Shown here in pieces: positions 15,681 through 25,146 of a DNA stretch of 34,524 nucleotides. The DNA is from Clostridiales bacterium DTU073 (lineage in GTDB: Bacteria; Bacillota; Peptococcia; DRI-13; DTU073): positions 91,807 to 126,330 of the forward strand of contig LFSF01000031.1 of assembly GCA_001512665.1 (NCBI GenBank), written 5' to 3'. A model generated the notes under the pieces. That model had not been told where the DNA came from. It ran no database searches and saw only the letters and a list, made by a program, of their open reading frames with translations. Position 1 is the stretch's first letter. The number at the start of each line of letters is the position of its first letter. Both the position numbers and the translations under genes were made by a program.

Positions 15681-17062
15681 ATATACATTATGGGCTAAAC
15701 TTACAACAGAGTCAAAAGTTAATGATGACCCCGGAACTTAGACAGGCGATTAAGATTCTGCAGCTTTCCGCAATAGAGTTAGGGCAATATGTAAATCAAA
15801 TTTTATTGGAAAATCCGTTAATGGAAGTTAAAGAGGAAGCTGATCCTTTTACTACTGAGCAGAGGAAGGAAAAGGATATAAATTGGGAGAATTATTTGCG
15901 GGATTATCGTGAAAACCGTAATTATGAAGGATATACCGGAATGTGGGAGGTAAAAGAAGAGTTTCCTTGGGAAAATTTGATTGTTCATGATGTTAATCTC
16001 CAGGAGCATCTTCTCTCACAACTGGGCTGTTTGCCCCTAACAGATCTTCAACAGAGAGTGGGGCAGTATTTGATTGGCAATATTAATTCGACAGGATATC
16101 TTACGGTGACGGTAGAACAAGCTGCTTATGATTTGAAAGTGCCTAAAAAACTGGTAGAAGAGGTTTTACAATTAGTTCAGAGTTTTGAACCTGCAGGAGT
16201 AGGGGCACGCCATCTGCGCGAATGTTTGCTTTTACAGTTAAAACAACAAAATCTCTTAAATGAAGAGGTTAAAAAATTAATAGAAGAATACTTAGATGAT
16301 CTGGGAGCCGGAAAATATCAAAAAGTAGCGGCAGCTTTGAATCTTTCTGTAATCCGTATTCAGGAGTTGGCGGATCTTATTAAGAAGTTAAATCCTAAAC
16401 CGGGTGCGTCTTTTGCCAGCGGGGAGCGCATCCGCTATATAGCTCCGGATATATTTATTGAGCGGGTGGGGGGAGAGTATCTAATTTTGCTTAATGATCG
16501 GTTATTACCCCGTTTGACCATTAGTAAAGCTTATAGTTCTATTTATCTCCGTGAGGGTGCGGTTGATGAAAAAACGAAAAAATTTGTAGAAAACAAATTA
16601 AACCAGGCCATGTGGGTGATACAGAGTATTAATCATCGGCAGAGGACTCTTTATCGGCTGGCTAAGATTTTATTGAAAAAACAGCGTCAGTTTTTCGATA
16701 AGGGTATAAAATATTTGCAGCCTTTAACCTTAAAACAGGTTGCTGAAGAATTAGGGGTTCATGAGTCTACAGTAAGCAGGGCCACGACGAACAAGTATAT
16801 GCAGACACCTCATGGTCTCTTTGAGTTGAAATTCTTTTTTAGTTCAGGGTATAAAATGGACACAGGAAGAAGTACTTCTGTGGAAAGTATTAAAAAATTT
16901 CTGCAGGAGGTTATTGCCACAGAAGATCCTACCCGACCTTATAGTGATCAAGCTTTAGCCGATTTGATGGAGAAAAAAGGTTTGAAGATTGCCAGACGGA
17001 CGATTACTAAGTATCGTAATGAATTGGGGATATTAAACAGAGGTCAGCGGAGGCGTTATTAG
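15677..17062 (+). CDS. rpoN: RNA polymerase sigma-54 factor
   Basis: Sigma-54 directs RNA polymerase to -24/-12 promoters that need an ATP-dependent enhancer-binding activator. The 461-residue protein is complete. Region I is the Gln/Leu-rich start (LNLQQSQKLMMTPELRQAI and then ILQLS). An acidic region II follows, then the core-binding domain (about 80-270), a helix-turn-helix that reads the -12 element (LKQVAEELGVHESTVSRAT), and the RpoN box ARRTITKYR at residues 439-447 that reads the -24 element. The GTG start has GGAGGG seven bases upstream and overlaps the preceding stop as GTGA. It lies just upstream of cggR, an arrangement common in clostridia. The promoter at 6944-6959 is a candidate target within this window. 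Confidence 0.96.
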   Translation: MNIHYGLNLQQSQKLMMTPELRQAIKILQLSAIELGQYVNQILLENPLMEVKEEADPFTTEQRKEKDINWENYLRDYRENRNYEGYTGMWEVKEEFPWENLIVHDVNLQEHLLSQLGCLPLTDLQQRVGQYLIGNINSTGYLTVTVEQAAYDLKVPKKLVEEVLQLVQSFEPAGVGARHLRECLLLQLKQQNLLNEEVKKLIEEYLDDLGAGKYQKVAAALNLSVIRIQELADLIKKLNPKPGASFASGERIRYIAPDIFIERVGGEYLILLNDRLLPRLTISKAYSSIYLREGAVDEKTKKFVENKLNQAMWVIQSINHRQRTLYRLAKILLKKQRQFFDKGIKYLQPLTLKQVAEELGVHESTVSRATTNKYMQTPHGLFELKFFFSSGYKMDTGRSTSVESIKKFLQEVIATEDPTRPYSDQALADLMEKKGLKIARRTITKYRNELGILNRGQRRRY

Positions 17063-17128
17063 TACTAGTTAAAATTACAACAATGAAAGTTATTGCAATC
17101 TTGTCATGATGTTGTAAACCTGTTAAAG

Positions 17129-17175
17129 TATATTTTACGGGTATCTTATCATTTGCGGGGGACATGATAAGACCC
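17129..17175 (+). promoter_or_regulatory. cggR promoter and candidate CggR operator
   Basis: TATATT (17129-17134) is the likely -10. Just after it GGGTATCTTATCAT (17139-17152) and ATGATAAGACCC (17164-17175) form an imperfect inverted repeat, and CGGG occurs twice, at 17138-17141 and 17156-17159. In B. subtilis the CggR operator also lies between promoter and cggR and contains CGGGAC direct repeats. A second inverted repeat, TTACAACA (17075-17082) with TGTTGTAA (17110-17117), flanks the expected -35 region and could bind another regulator. No T-run follows the palindrome, so it is not a terminator. Confidence 0.5.
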
Positions 17176-17191
17176 GGAGGGGGCAATTAGT

Positions 17192-18226
17192 ATGACGATT
17201 AATTTGGAGTTATTAAAAAGGATTACTCCGGAAATGATAATCTTGTTGGAGAAAAGGTATAATATATTACGAGCTGTAAAATATCATCAGCCTATTGGTC
17301 GTCGGTTGCTTTCAGAAAGGTTGAAAATAGGTGAAAGAATAGTCCGTAGCGAAGTGGATATTTTAAGGGAACAACAACTGCTTGTTTCCGATTCGTTAGG
17401 GGTATCCCTTACTCCCGAAGGGGAAGTGTTAATGCCGCAGTTTGCCGAGCTAGTGCATAAGCTTCAGGGATTAAGTGCTTTAGAAAGATATTTACAAGAA
17501 AAAATGGGTTTGGAGAGAGTTTATATTGTCCCGGGTGATTCAGATAAAGATAAATTAATTTTGTCTGAATTGGGTAAGTTAACCGGCCGATTTATTAGTA
17601 ATACGGTGAAATCTGGTTGGGTTGTTTCTGTTACCGGGGGTACAACTATGGCCGAAGTTTCTCGTCAAATGCCATTATCTAATGAAAAAAGTGATATTTT
17701 GGTTGTTCCTGCTCGAGGTGGATTGGGAGAAAGTGTAGAAATTCAGGCTAATACGATAGCGGCTAAAATCGCCGAAAAGCTGGGGGGTAGTTATCGGCTG
17801 TTATATGTTCCCGATGATGTTTCGGAACGAATATTGGAGGACTTGTTAAAGGATCATAAAATACAGGAGACAATAGCGTTATCTAAAAAAGCTAATCTCC
17901 TTGTCCATGGGATTGGAGTACCAGAGGTCATGGCAGCGCGTCGGGAGCTTAATTGGCATTCTTTATTGAAAAAAGCTGCTAAACTCCCTGTGGGGGAATC
18001 CTTTGGTTATTATTTTTCTGAAGAAGGTACAGTAGAAATTACTACGCCTACTCTTGGTCCAAAGCTTGAGGATTTGGCTAAGTTAAAATTAGTTGCCGCT
18101 GTTGCCGGAGGTAATAGTAAAGCTCGAGCTATACTTGCTGTGGCAAGGGCCGGTTTTATTAATATTTTACTTACAGATCAAGGGGCTGGAGAGGCGATGA
18201 GAAAAATATTAGAAGAAGGAGGTTGA
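17192..18226 (+). CDS. cggR: Central glycolytic genes regulator CggR
   Basis: CggR is a SorC-family repressor of the lower-glycolysis operon and is relieved by fructose-1,6-bisphosphate. The 344-residue product has an N-terminal winged helix (IGRRLLSERLKIGERIVRSE, about residues 37-56) and a large effector-binding domain with phosphosugar-binding loops (VTGGTTMAEV near 150, and VVPARGGLGESVEIQANTI, given here as VPARGG and ESVEIQA). It ends with AVAGGNSKARAILAV and LLTDQGAGEAMRKIL, which are typical. The ribosome binding site is GGAGGGGG. It is the first gene of the glycolytic cluster and is probably autoregulated through the operator in its leader. Confidence 0.93.
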   Translation: MTINLELLKRITPEMIILLEKRYNILRAVKYHQPIGRRLLSERLKIGERIVRSEVDILREQQLLVSDSLGVSLTPEGEVLMPQFAELVHKLQGLSALERYLQEKMGLERVYIVPGDSDKDKLILSELGKLTGRFISNTVKSGWVVSVTGGTTMAEVSRQMPLSNEKSDILVVPARGGLGESVEIQANTIAAKIAEKLGGSYRLLYVPDDVSERILEDLLKDHKIQETIALSKKANLLVHGIGVPEVMAARRELNWHSLLKKAAKLPVGESFGYYFSEEGTVEITTPTLGPKLEDLAKLKLVAAVAGGNSKARAILAVARAGFINILLTDQGAGEAMRKILEEGG

Positions 18227-18285
18227 CATTTTTAGAAAAAGCTGTTTTTATTGTGTTTAAATAATGGAAATATAGTAATATATAA

Positions 18286-19302
<1,017 letters not shown>

Positions 19303-19327
19303 ATATCCTGAATGGGGGGTTGTTTGA

Positions 19328-20515
19328 GTGGATAAAAAATCGATTCGTGACATTGATGTTACGGGAAAAAAGGTGCTTGTGCGCGTAGATTTTAACGTAC
19401 CGATGAAAGACGGTAAAATTACCAATGATGCGCGTATCTTGAAGGTAATACCTACAATCAAATATCTTCAAGAACAAGGGGCTAAAATTATTCTGATGAC
19501 ACATTTAGGTCGCCCGAAAGGGAAAGTGGTCCCGGAAATGAGCGTAAAACCTATCGCTGAACGGTTAAGTAATATTTTGGGGCAGGAAGTAATTTTTGCC
19601 GGCGATTGTGGTGGACCGGAATCCCATAAGGTCACAGCGGAGATGGCTAAAGGGCAGGTTGCTCTTTTGGAAAATGTTCGATTTTATCCTGAAGAAGAAG
19701 AAAATGATCCCACTTTTGCTAAAAACCTAGCTGCTTTAGGTGAAATATATGTGAATGATGCTTTTGGTACAGCTCATAGAGCACATGCTTCCACGGAAGG
19801 GGTAACGCATTTTCTGCCTGCTGTATCCGGTTTTTTAACCGAGAGAGAGATTCTTGTTTTATCAGAGACCTTAGAAAATCCCAGTAAGCCTTTTGTGGTC
19901 ATTTTGGGTGGAGCAAAAGTTTCTGATAAGATTTACGTAATTGAGAATTTAATGCGGAAAGCTGATTGTCTCTTGATTGGTGGAGCGATGGCCAATACCT
20001 TTTTAAAAGCGCAAGGGTATAATTTAGGTAATTCTAAAGTGGAAGAAGATAAAGTAGAGATCGCGGCTGAATTATTAAGTAAGGCACAAAAATCCGGGGT
20101 AAAAGTTGTTTTGCCGCTGGATCTGGTTGTGGCTAAGGAATATGCCGCTGAAGCTGAGTCCAAAGTTGTCGCCGTACAGGATATTCCTGAGGACATGATG
20201 GCTTTGGATATTGGACCGGCTACAGTGGAGGAATTTAGTAAGCTGATTGCTCAAGCCGGGACTATTGTTTGGAATGGTCCTCTAGGTGTTTATGAATTTG
20301 ACAGATTTGCCGTAGGAACAAATAAGATTGTGGAAGCAGTAGCTGCAGCTCCCGGCAAAACTGTGATTGGTGGCGGTGATGTGGTGGCAGCTGTAGAAAA
20401 AACCGGGTTAACCGCAAAAATATATCATATTTCTACCGGAGGTGGAGCTTCCTTAGCCTTTTTAGGCGGAAAAGTTCTACCTGGTGTAGCTGCTATGCTA
20501 GATAAAGATAAATGA
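19328..20515 (+). CDS. pgk: Phosphoglycerate kinase
   Basis: PGK transfers phosphate from 1,3-bisphosphoglycerate to ADP, giving ATP. The 395-residue protein is full length. Substrate-binding motifs are VRVDFNVPMKDGKI (about residues 17-30) and THLGRPKG (about 58-65), with LLENVRFYPEEE in the N-terminal domain. The nucleotide domain carries VILGGAKVSDKI, GGAMANTFL, WNGPLGVYEF and the glycine-rich ending GGGDVVAAVE and STGGGASL. The start is GTG with GGGGGG a few bases upstream. The tpiA gene follows at once, so the two are in one transcript. Confidence 0.97.
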   Translation: MDKKSIRDIDVTGKKVLVRVDFNVPMKDGKITNDARILKVIPTIKYLQEQGAKIILMTHLGRPKGKVVPEMSVKPIAERLSNILGQEVIFAGDCGGPESHKVTAEMAKGQVALLENVRFYPEEEENDPTFAKNLAALGEIYVNDAFGTAHRAHASTEGVTHFLPAVSGFLTEREILVLSETLENPSKPFVVILGGAKVSDKIYVIENLMRKADCLLIGGAMANTFLKAQGYNLGNSKVEEDKVEIAAELLSKAQKSGVKVVLPLDLVVAKEYAAEAESKVVAVQDIPEDMMALDIGPATVEEFSKLIAQAGTIVWNGPLGVYEFDRFAVGTNKIVEAVAAAPGKTVIGGGDVVAAVEKTGLTAKIYHISTGGGASLAFLGGKVLPGVAAMLDKDK

Positions 20516-20528
20516 GGTGAAGAAGTTG

Positions 20529-21314
20529 GTGCAAAGAAGAAAGCCGATCATCGCTGCTAACTGGAAAATGTATAAAACTCCAGATGAAGGGAAAATTTTT
20601 GCTGAAGGGTTTTCTCTTGATGCTGCTATCGCCCAGGAGGTGGAAGTAGTAATCTGTCCGCCTTTTACAGTGATACCGGCGATAGGGGAAGTGCTTAAGG
20701 AGAAAGGGATAAAATGGGGTGCTCAGAATCTTTATCCGGCAGTAGAGGGAGCTTTTACAGGAGAGATTTCTCCTCTAATGTTGAAGGATTTAGGTTGTAC
20801 ATATGTTATTATTGGGCATTCGGAACGTCGTCAGATTATGGGCGAAACAGATGATTTTATCAGGAAAAAGGTTATCGCGGCTTTTACTTATGATTTGTTG
20901 CCTATTTTTTGTGTGGGAGAGACTTTAGAGCAGCGGAAAGCTAATCAGACGGAAGAAGTATGTAGCAACCAAATTTTACAAGGTTTGGATGGGATTAAGA
21001 GTGAGGATATTGCCCGTATGGTGATTGCTTATGAACCTGTTTGGGCTATTGGTACCGGTGTAAATGCCAGTCCGGAAGATGCCGAAAAAACTATTGCTTT
21101 TTTGCGTCAGTTGATTAGTGAAAAGTGGGGAAAAGAAGCCGGAGAAGCCGTACGGATTCAGTATGGCGGTAGTGTAAAACCGGGAAACATCAAAGAATTA
21201 ATGAACTGTGCAAATATTGACGGAGCATTGGTAGGAGGAGCCAGTTTAAAGGTTGACTCTTTCTATGAGATTGTGCGGTGTGCAGGAGAGGAAGCGAAAA
21301 AACATGGCGTATAA
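20529..21314 (+). CDS. tpiA: Triosephosphate isomerase
   Basis: TPI interconverts dihydroxyacetone phosphate and glyceraldehyde 3-phosphate. Catalytic elements are present: Asn11 and Lys13 in AANWKM, the electrophile His in IIGHSERR, and the base Glu in AYEPVWAIGTG, followed by the loop-6 region and YGGSVKPGN. With the GTG start at 20529 it has 261 residues; GAGGTG (20514-20519) lies nine bases upstream. Other in-frame starts are TTG 20526 and GTG 20517, the latter overlapping that ribosome binding site. The gene begins within about 15 bases of the pgk stop and overlaps gpmI by 11 bases. Confidence 0.95.
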   Translation: MQRRKPIIAANWKMYKTPDEGKIFAEGFSLDAAIAQEVEVVICPPFTVIPAIGEVLKEKGIKWGAQNLYPAVEGAFTGEISPLMLKDLGCTYVIIGHSERRQIMGETDDFIRKKVIAAFTYDLLPIFCVGETLEQRKANQTEEVCSNQILQGLDGIKSEDIARMVIAYEPVWAIGTGVNASPEDAEKTIAFLRQLISEKWGKEAGEAVRIQYGGSVKPGNIKELMNCANIDGALVGGASLKVDSFYEIVRCAGEEAKKHGV

Positions 21315-22842
21315 ACCGGTAATGTTGATAATACTGGATGGTTGGGGTTTTTCACAGAATGAAGAAGGGAATGCCATCTCTTTAGCCAAGAAACCCTTTT
21401 ATAATCAGCTTAAGGAAAAATACCCCCATTGTATTTTAAAATCTTCAGGAGAGGATGTGGGACTTCCTGAAGGACAGATGGGTAATTCCGAAGTAGGTCA
21501 TTTGAATATTGGAGCAGGGAGAATAGTTTATCAGGAATTAACCCGGATCAATAGGTCTATTCGTTTAGGGGAGTTTGCTAAAAACACCGTCTTAAACGAA
21601 GCTATAGACAAAGCTGTGCAAAAAAACAGTGCTTTACATCTGATGGGTTTACTTTCTGATGGGGGTGTCCATAGTCATATTGATCATCTTTTTGCACTCA
21701 TGGATTTAGCTAAAGAAAAAGGCGTTAAAAAGCTTTATATTCATGCTATATTAGATGGTCGTGACGTTCCTCCGGCTAATGCAGGAGAGTATATTGACAG
21801 CTTAGAAGATAAGATTGAAGAAATTGGTTTAGGACAGATTGCTACAGTGTCCGGTCGTTATTATACGATGGATCGGGACAAGCGTTGGGAACGCGTGGAA
21901 AAAGGTTATCGAGCCATGGTCAACGGCGAAGGGGTCAAAGCTTGTTTGGCGCGAGAAGCTTTAGAAAAGTCCTATGATCTGAAAGTTACAGATGAATTTG
22001 TGGAGCCTACGGTAATTGTTGATGAACATGGTGAACCGGTGGGCAGGATCAAGCCCGATGATGTAGTGATTATGTATAATTTTCGTGCGGACAGAGCTCG
22101 GCAAATCAGTTATGCCTTTACAGAGAAGAATTTTGCGGGTTTTGTCAGACCCGGAGGATTCCCTCAGGTTCATTATGTTTGTTTTACACAATATGATTTA
22201 AACATTGATGCTCCAGTAGCCTTTCCTCCACAGGATTTAGCTAATACTTTGGGGGAAGTAGTGAGTAAGGCGGGATTAAAACAGTTAAGGATTGCGGAAA
22301 CAGAAAAATATGCGCATGTCACCTTCTTTTTTAATGGTGGGGTAGAAAAGGCTAATCCCGGCGAAGAACGGGTGTTAGTGCCTTCGCCTAAAGTGGCTAC
22401 ATATAATCTTCAACCGGAAATGAGTGCCCCTGAAGTAACGAAGCAAGTTGTGCAGAAATTAAAAGAGACAGATTATGGTTTAGTTGTCTTAAATTTTGCG
22501 AATCCTGATATGGTTGGTCATACGGGGAATCTGGAGGCTTGTATAAAAGCTATTGAAACGGTAGATTGTTGTTTGCAAAAAGTGGTTGAAGCTGTATTGG
22601 CTCAAAATGGGGTAGTGTTAATTACAGCAGATCATGGCAATGCTGAATATATGATTGATTGCGAAACGAAGAAATGTCTAACAGCCCATACTACAAATTG
22701 CGTACCTTGTATTTTGGTAGGTAATAAGGTGAAACAGATGAGTTTAAGAGATGGCTCCTTGCAGGATATTGCCCCTACTTTGTTGGAATTGATGGGGTTG
22801 GAGAAGCCGGTGGAGATGACGGGAGAGAGTCTAATTATATGA
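21304..22842 (+). CDS. gpmI: 2,3-bisphosphoglycerate-independent phosphoglycerate mutase
   Basis: The Mn2+-dependent iPGM converts 3-phosphoglycerate to 2-phosphoglycerate. The 512-residue protein is an alkaline-phosphatase-superfamily enzyme with Asp12 in LDGWG and the phospho-acceptor Ser62 in MGNSEVGHLNIGAGR. Other metal and substrate residues are visible in HSHIDHLF, LDGRDVPP, YNFRADRARQ, NPDMVGHTG and TADHGNAE. The frame is open from 21253, but ATG 21304 (MAYKPVMLIILDGWG) matches the family and has GGAGAGGAAG upstream within tpiA. The stop at 22840-22842 lies at the very edge of the long palindromic repeat, which may end the cggR operon transcript. Confidence 0.96.
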   Translation: MAYKPVMLIILDGWGFSQNEEGNAISLAKKPFYNQLKEKYPHCILKSSGEDVGLPEGQMGNSEVGHLNIGAGRIVYQELTRINRSIRLGEFAKNTVLNEAIDKAVQKNSALHLMGLLSDGGVHSHIDHLFALMDLAKEKGVKKLYIHAILDGRDVPPANAGEYIDSLEDKIEEIGLGQIATVSGRYYTMDRDKRWERVEKGYRAMVNGEGVKACLAREALEKSYDLKVTDEFVEPTVIVDEHGEPVGRIKPDDVVIMYNFRADRARQISYAFTEKNFAGFVRPGGFPQVHYVCFTQYDLNIDAPVAFPPQDLANTLGEVVSKAGLKQLRIAETEKYAHVTFFFNGGVEKANPGEERVLVPSPKVATYNLQPEMSAPEVTKQVVQKLKETDYGLVVLNFANPDMVGHTGNLEACIKAIETVDCCLQKVVEAVLAQNGVVLITADHGNAEYMIDCETKKCLTAHTTNCVPCILVGNKVKQMSLRDGSLQDIAPTLLELMGLEKPVEMTGESLII

Positions 22843-23050
22843 AAACATATTTTACTATTTTCATTTCTGTGCTACGTACAGAACAGACTAGCACTCGGCT
22901 CAGGAGAAAGCAGACCACCCTCGATATACGTCCATGTATTGCGAGGGTTGAGGCTGACATCCTGTCAGCCTCTCTGCTTTCTCACTTCGCTTTCGTGAAG
23001 TCTGTTTAGCTGTACTTCGCAATGAAATGAGAAACAGCAAAATATGTTTC
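22841..23050. repeat. Structured palindromic repeat, copy A (about 210 bp)
   Basis: The whole segment folds as one imperfect hairpin. Outer arms of about 42 bases start GAAAACATATTTT on the left and end AAAATATGTTTC on the right. Further in, GTACAG and CAGACT pair with AGTCTG and CTGTAC, and GAGAAAGCAGA (22903-22913) pairs with TCTGCTTTCTC (22973-22983). The head has two hairpins: CCCTCG with CGAGGG (22918-22946), and GAGGCTGACA with TGTCAGCCTC. A side hairpin, CACTTCGCTTTCGTG, sits in the right arm. It begins at the gpmI stop codon. No ORF is present. It matches copy B in two blocks. Confidence 0.75.
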
Positions 23051-23123
23051 AAAAAAGGTATGAATGAATTTATAAGTCATTAGGCACCCTCCGGCAATAT
23101 TTGTTTAAAACGTTAGAGTGTCT

Positions 23124-23248
23124 AGACTAGCACTTGGCTTAGGAGAATGCAGAACACCCTCGATGCATACGATGGGGACATTCCGCAACAAGGATGATAA
23201 AGTAAACAGTCAGTTTAGCTGTACTCCGCAATGAAATGAGAAATAGCA
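23124..23248. repeat. Palindromic repeat, degenerate copy B (about 125 bp)
   Basis: Block 1 (23124-23164) matches 22885-22925 of copy A at 37 of 41 bases. Block 2 (23213-23248) matches 23004-23039 at 34 of 36. Both are in the same orientation and order. The middle is 48 bases instead of 78 and lacks the GAGGCTGACA hairpin, and the outer arms no longer pair well. It looks like a partly deleted copy of the same element. Between the copies (23051-23123) nothing recognisable is seen. Confidence 0.7.
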
Positions 23249-23271
23249 TGACATAGTTTTATTATATAAAT

Positions 23272-23302
23272 ATGACAAATAAGACATCTTATAGCTTATA
23301 AT
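23272..23302 (+). promoter_or_regulatory. Candidate promoter for eno
   Basis: ATGACA (23272-23277, 5 of 6) and TATAAT (23297-23302, 6 of 6) are 19 bases apart, slightly long for sigma-A. They lie just before the eno ribosome binding site GGGAGGT (23313-23319). The 484-base gap and the palindromic repeats after gpmI make a separate eno promoter likely. Confidence 0.48.
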
Positions 23303-23314
23303 AATTATAATTAG

Positions 23315-24610
<1,296 letters not shown>

Positions 24611-24641
24611 TACGGTAAAAGGAACTAATGTCATAATGCAT

Positions 24642-24680
24642 AAAACATCGGGCAGATTAAATCTGCCTGATGTTTTAACT
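24642..24680 (+). terminator. Terminator of eno
   Basis: AAAACATCGGGCAGAT (24642-24657) pairs with ATCTGCCTGATGTTTT (24661-24676) with one wobble pair and a 3-base loop. The tail is a short T-run and then AACT. The A-run on the left would allow termination in both directions. Confidence 0.82.
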
Positions 24681-24719
24681 AGTGTAATTTCTTTCTTTCT
24701 GTGCAATTTCTTTCGTTTA

Positions 24720-24728
24720 TGATATAAT
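24720..24728 (+). promoter_or_regulatory. Extended -10 promoter for secG, with a long leader
   Basis: TGATATAAT is a perfect extended -10 element. The start of transcription would be near 24735, leaving a leader of about 130 bases before secG. In that leader TTACAA (24752-24757) can pair with TTGTAA (24781-24786), and TACGAGAT (24806-24813) with ATCTCGTA (24840-24847), the latter ending just before the ribosome binding site. Confidence 0.5.
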
Positions 24729-24865
24729 TTAAAAATAGACATCAGGTAATGTTACAATTATTGCAAAGATGAGACAAAAGTTGTAAGATTTATAAAACAG
24801 GGTTTTACGAGATTGTCCTGGTGTAGAAAAACTATTAATATCTCGTATTAAGGAGGGAGGTTAGT

Positions 24866-25090
24866 ATGGGAACAGTAATACTTATCTTGCAGGTTTTAGC
24901 AGCAATTGGTCTTATCGCTTCAGTTTTATTACAGTCTGGGAAAAGTGCCGGACTTTCTGGTTCTATAGCCGGAGGTGCTGAAGCTTTATTTGGGGGCAAG
25001 AAAAAGGGATTAGATGAATTATTAGCAAAACTTGCTACTATTTCGGCTATTTCTTTTTTGGTTTTAACTTTACTTTTATCGGTATTATAG
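24866..25090 (+). CDS. secG: Preprotein translocase subunit SecG
   Basis: SecG is the small third subunit of the SecYEG channel that stimulates protein translocation at the membrane. The 74-residue product has the usual two transmembrane helices (VILILQVLAAIGLIASVLL, about residues 4-22, and ATISAISFLVLTLLLSVL at the end). The conserved loop QSGKSAGLSGSIAGGAEALF, about residues 23-42, lies between them. AAGGAGGGAGG gives a strong ribosome binding site. A position after eno and before rnr is common for secG in Firmicutes; here hppA, an HD-domain gene and the gerK operon intervene before rnr. Confidence 0.95.
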   Translation: MGTVILILQVLAAIGLIASVLLQSGKSAGLSGSIAGGAEALFGGKKKGLDELLAKLATISAISFLVLTLLLSVL

Positions 25091-25146
25091 TATTTTATGT
25101 TTTTATATTTGAATGAATTATGATTGCTTTTGAGGGAGGAAGTGTA

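Noticed and set aside
17139-17175. An intrinsic terminator between rpoN and cggR
   Set aside because: The palindrome has no T-run and is followed directly by the cggR ribosome binding site, so an operator is more likely.
22841-23248. A CRISPR array
   Set aside because: Only two unequal copies with an internal hairpin architecture, no regular short repeat and spacer pattern and no cas genes.
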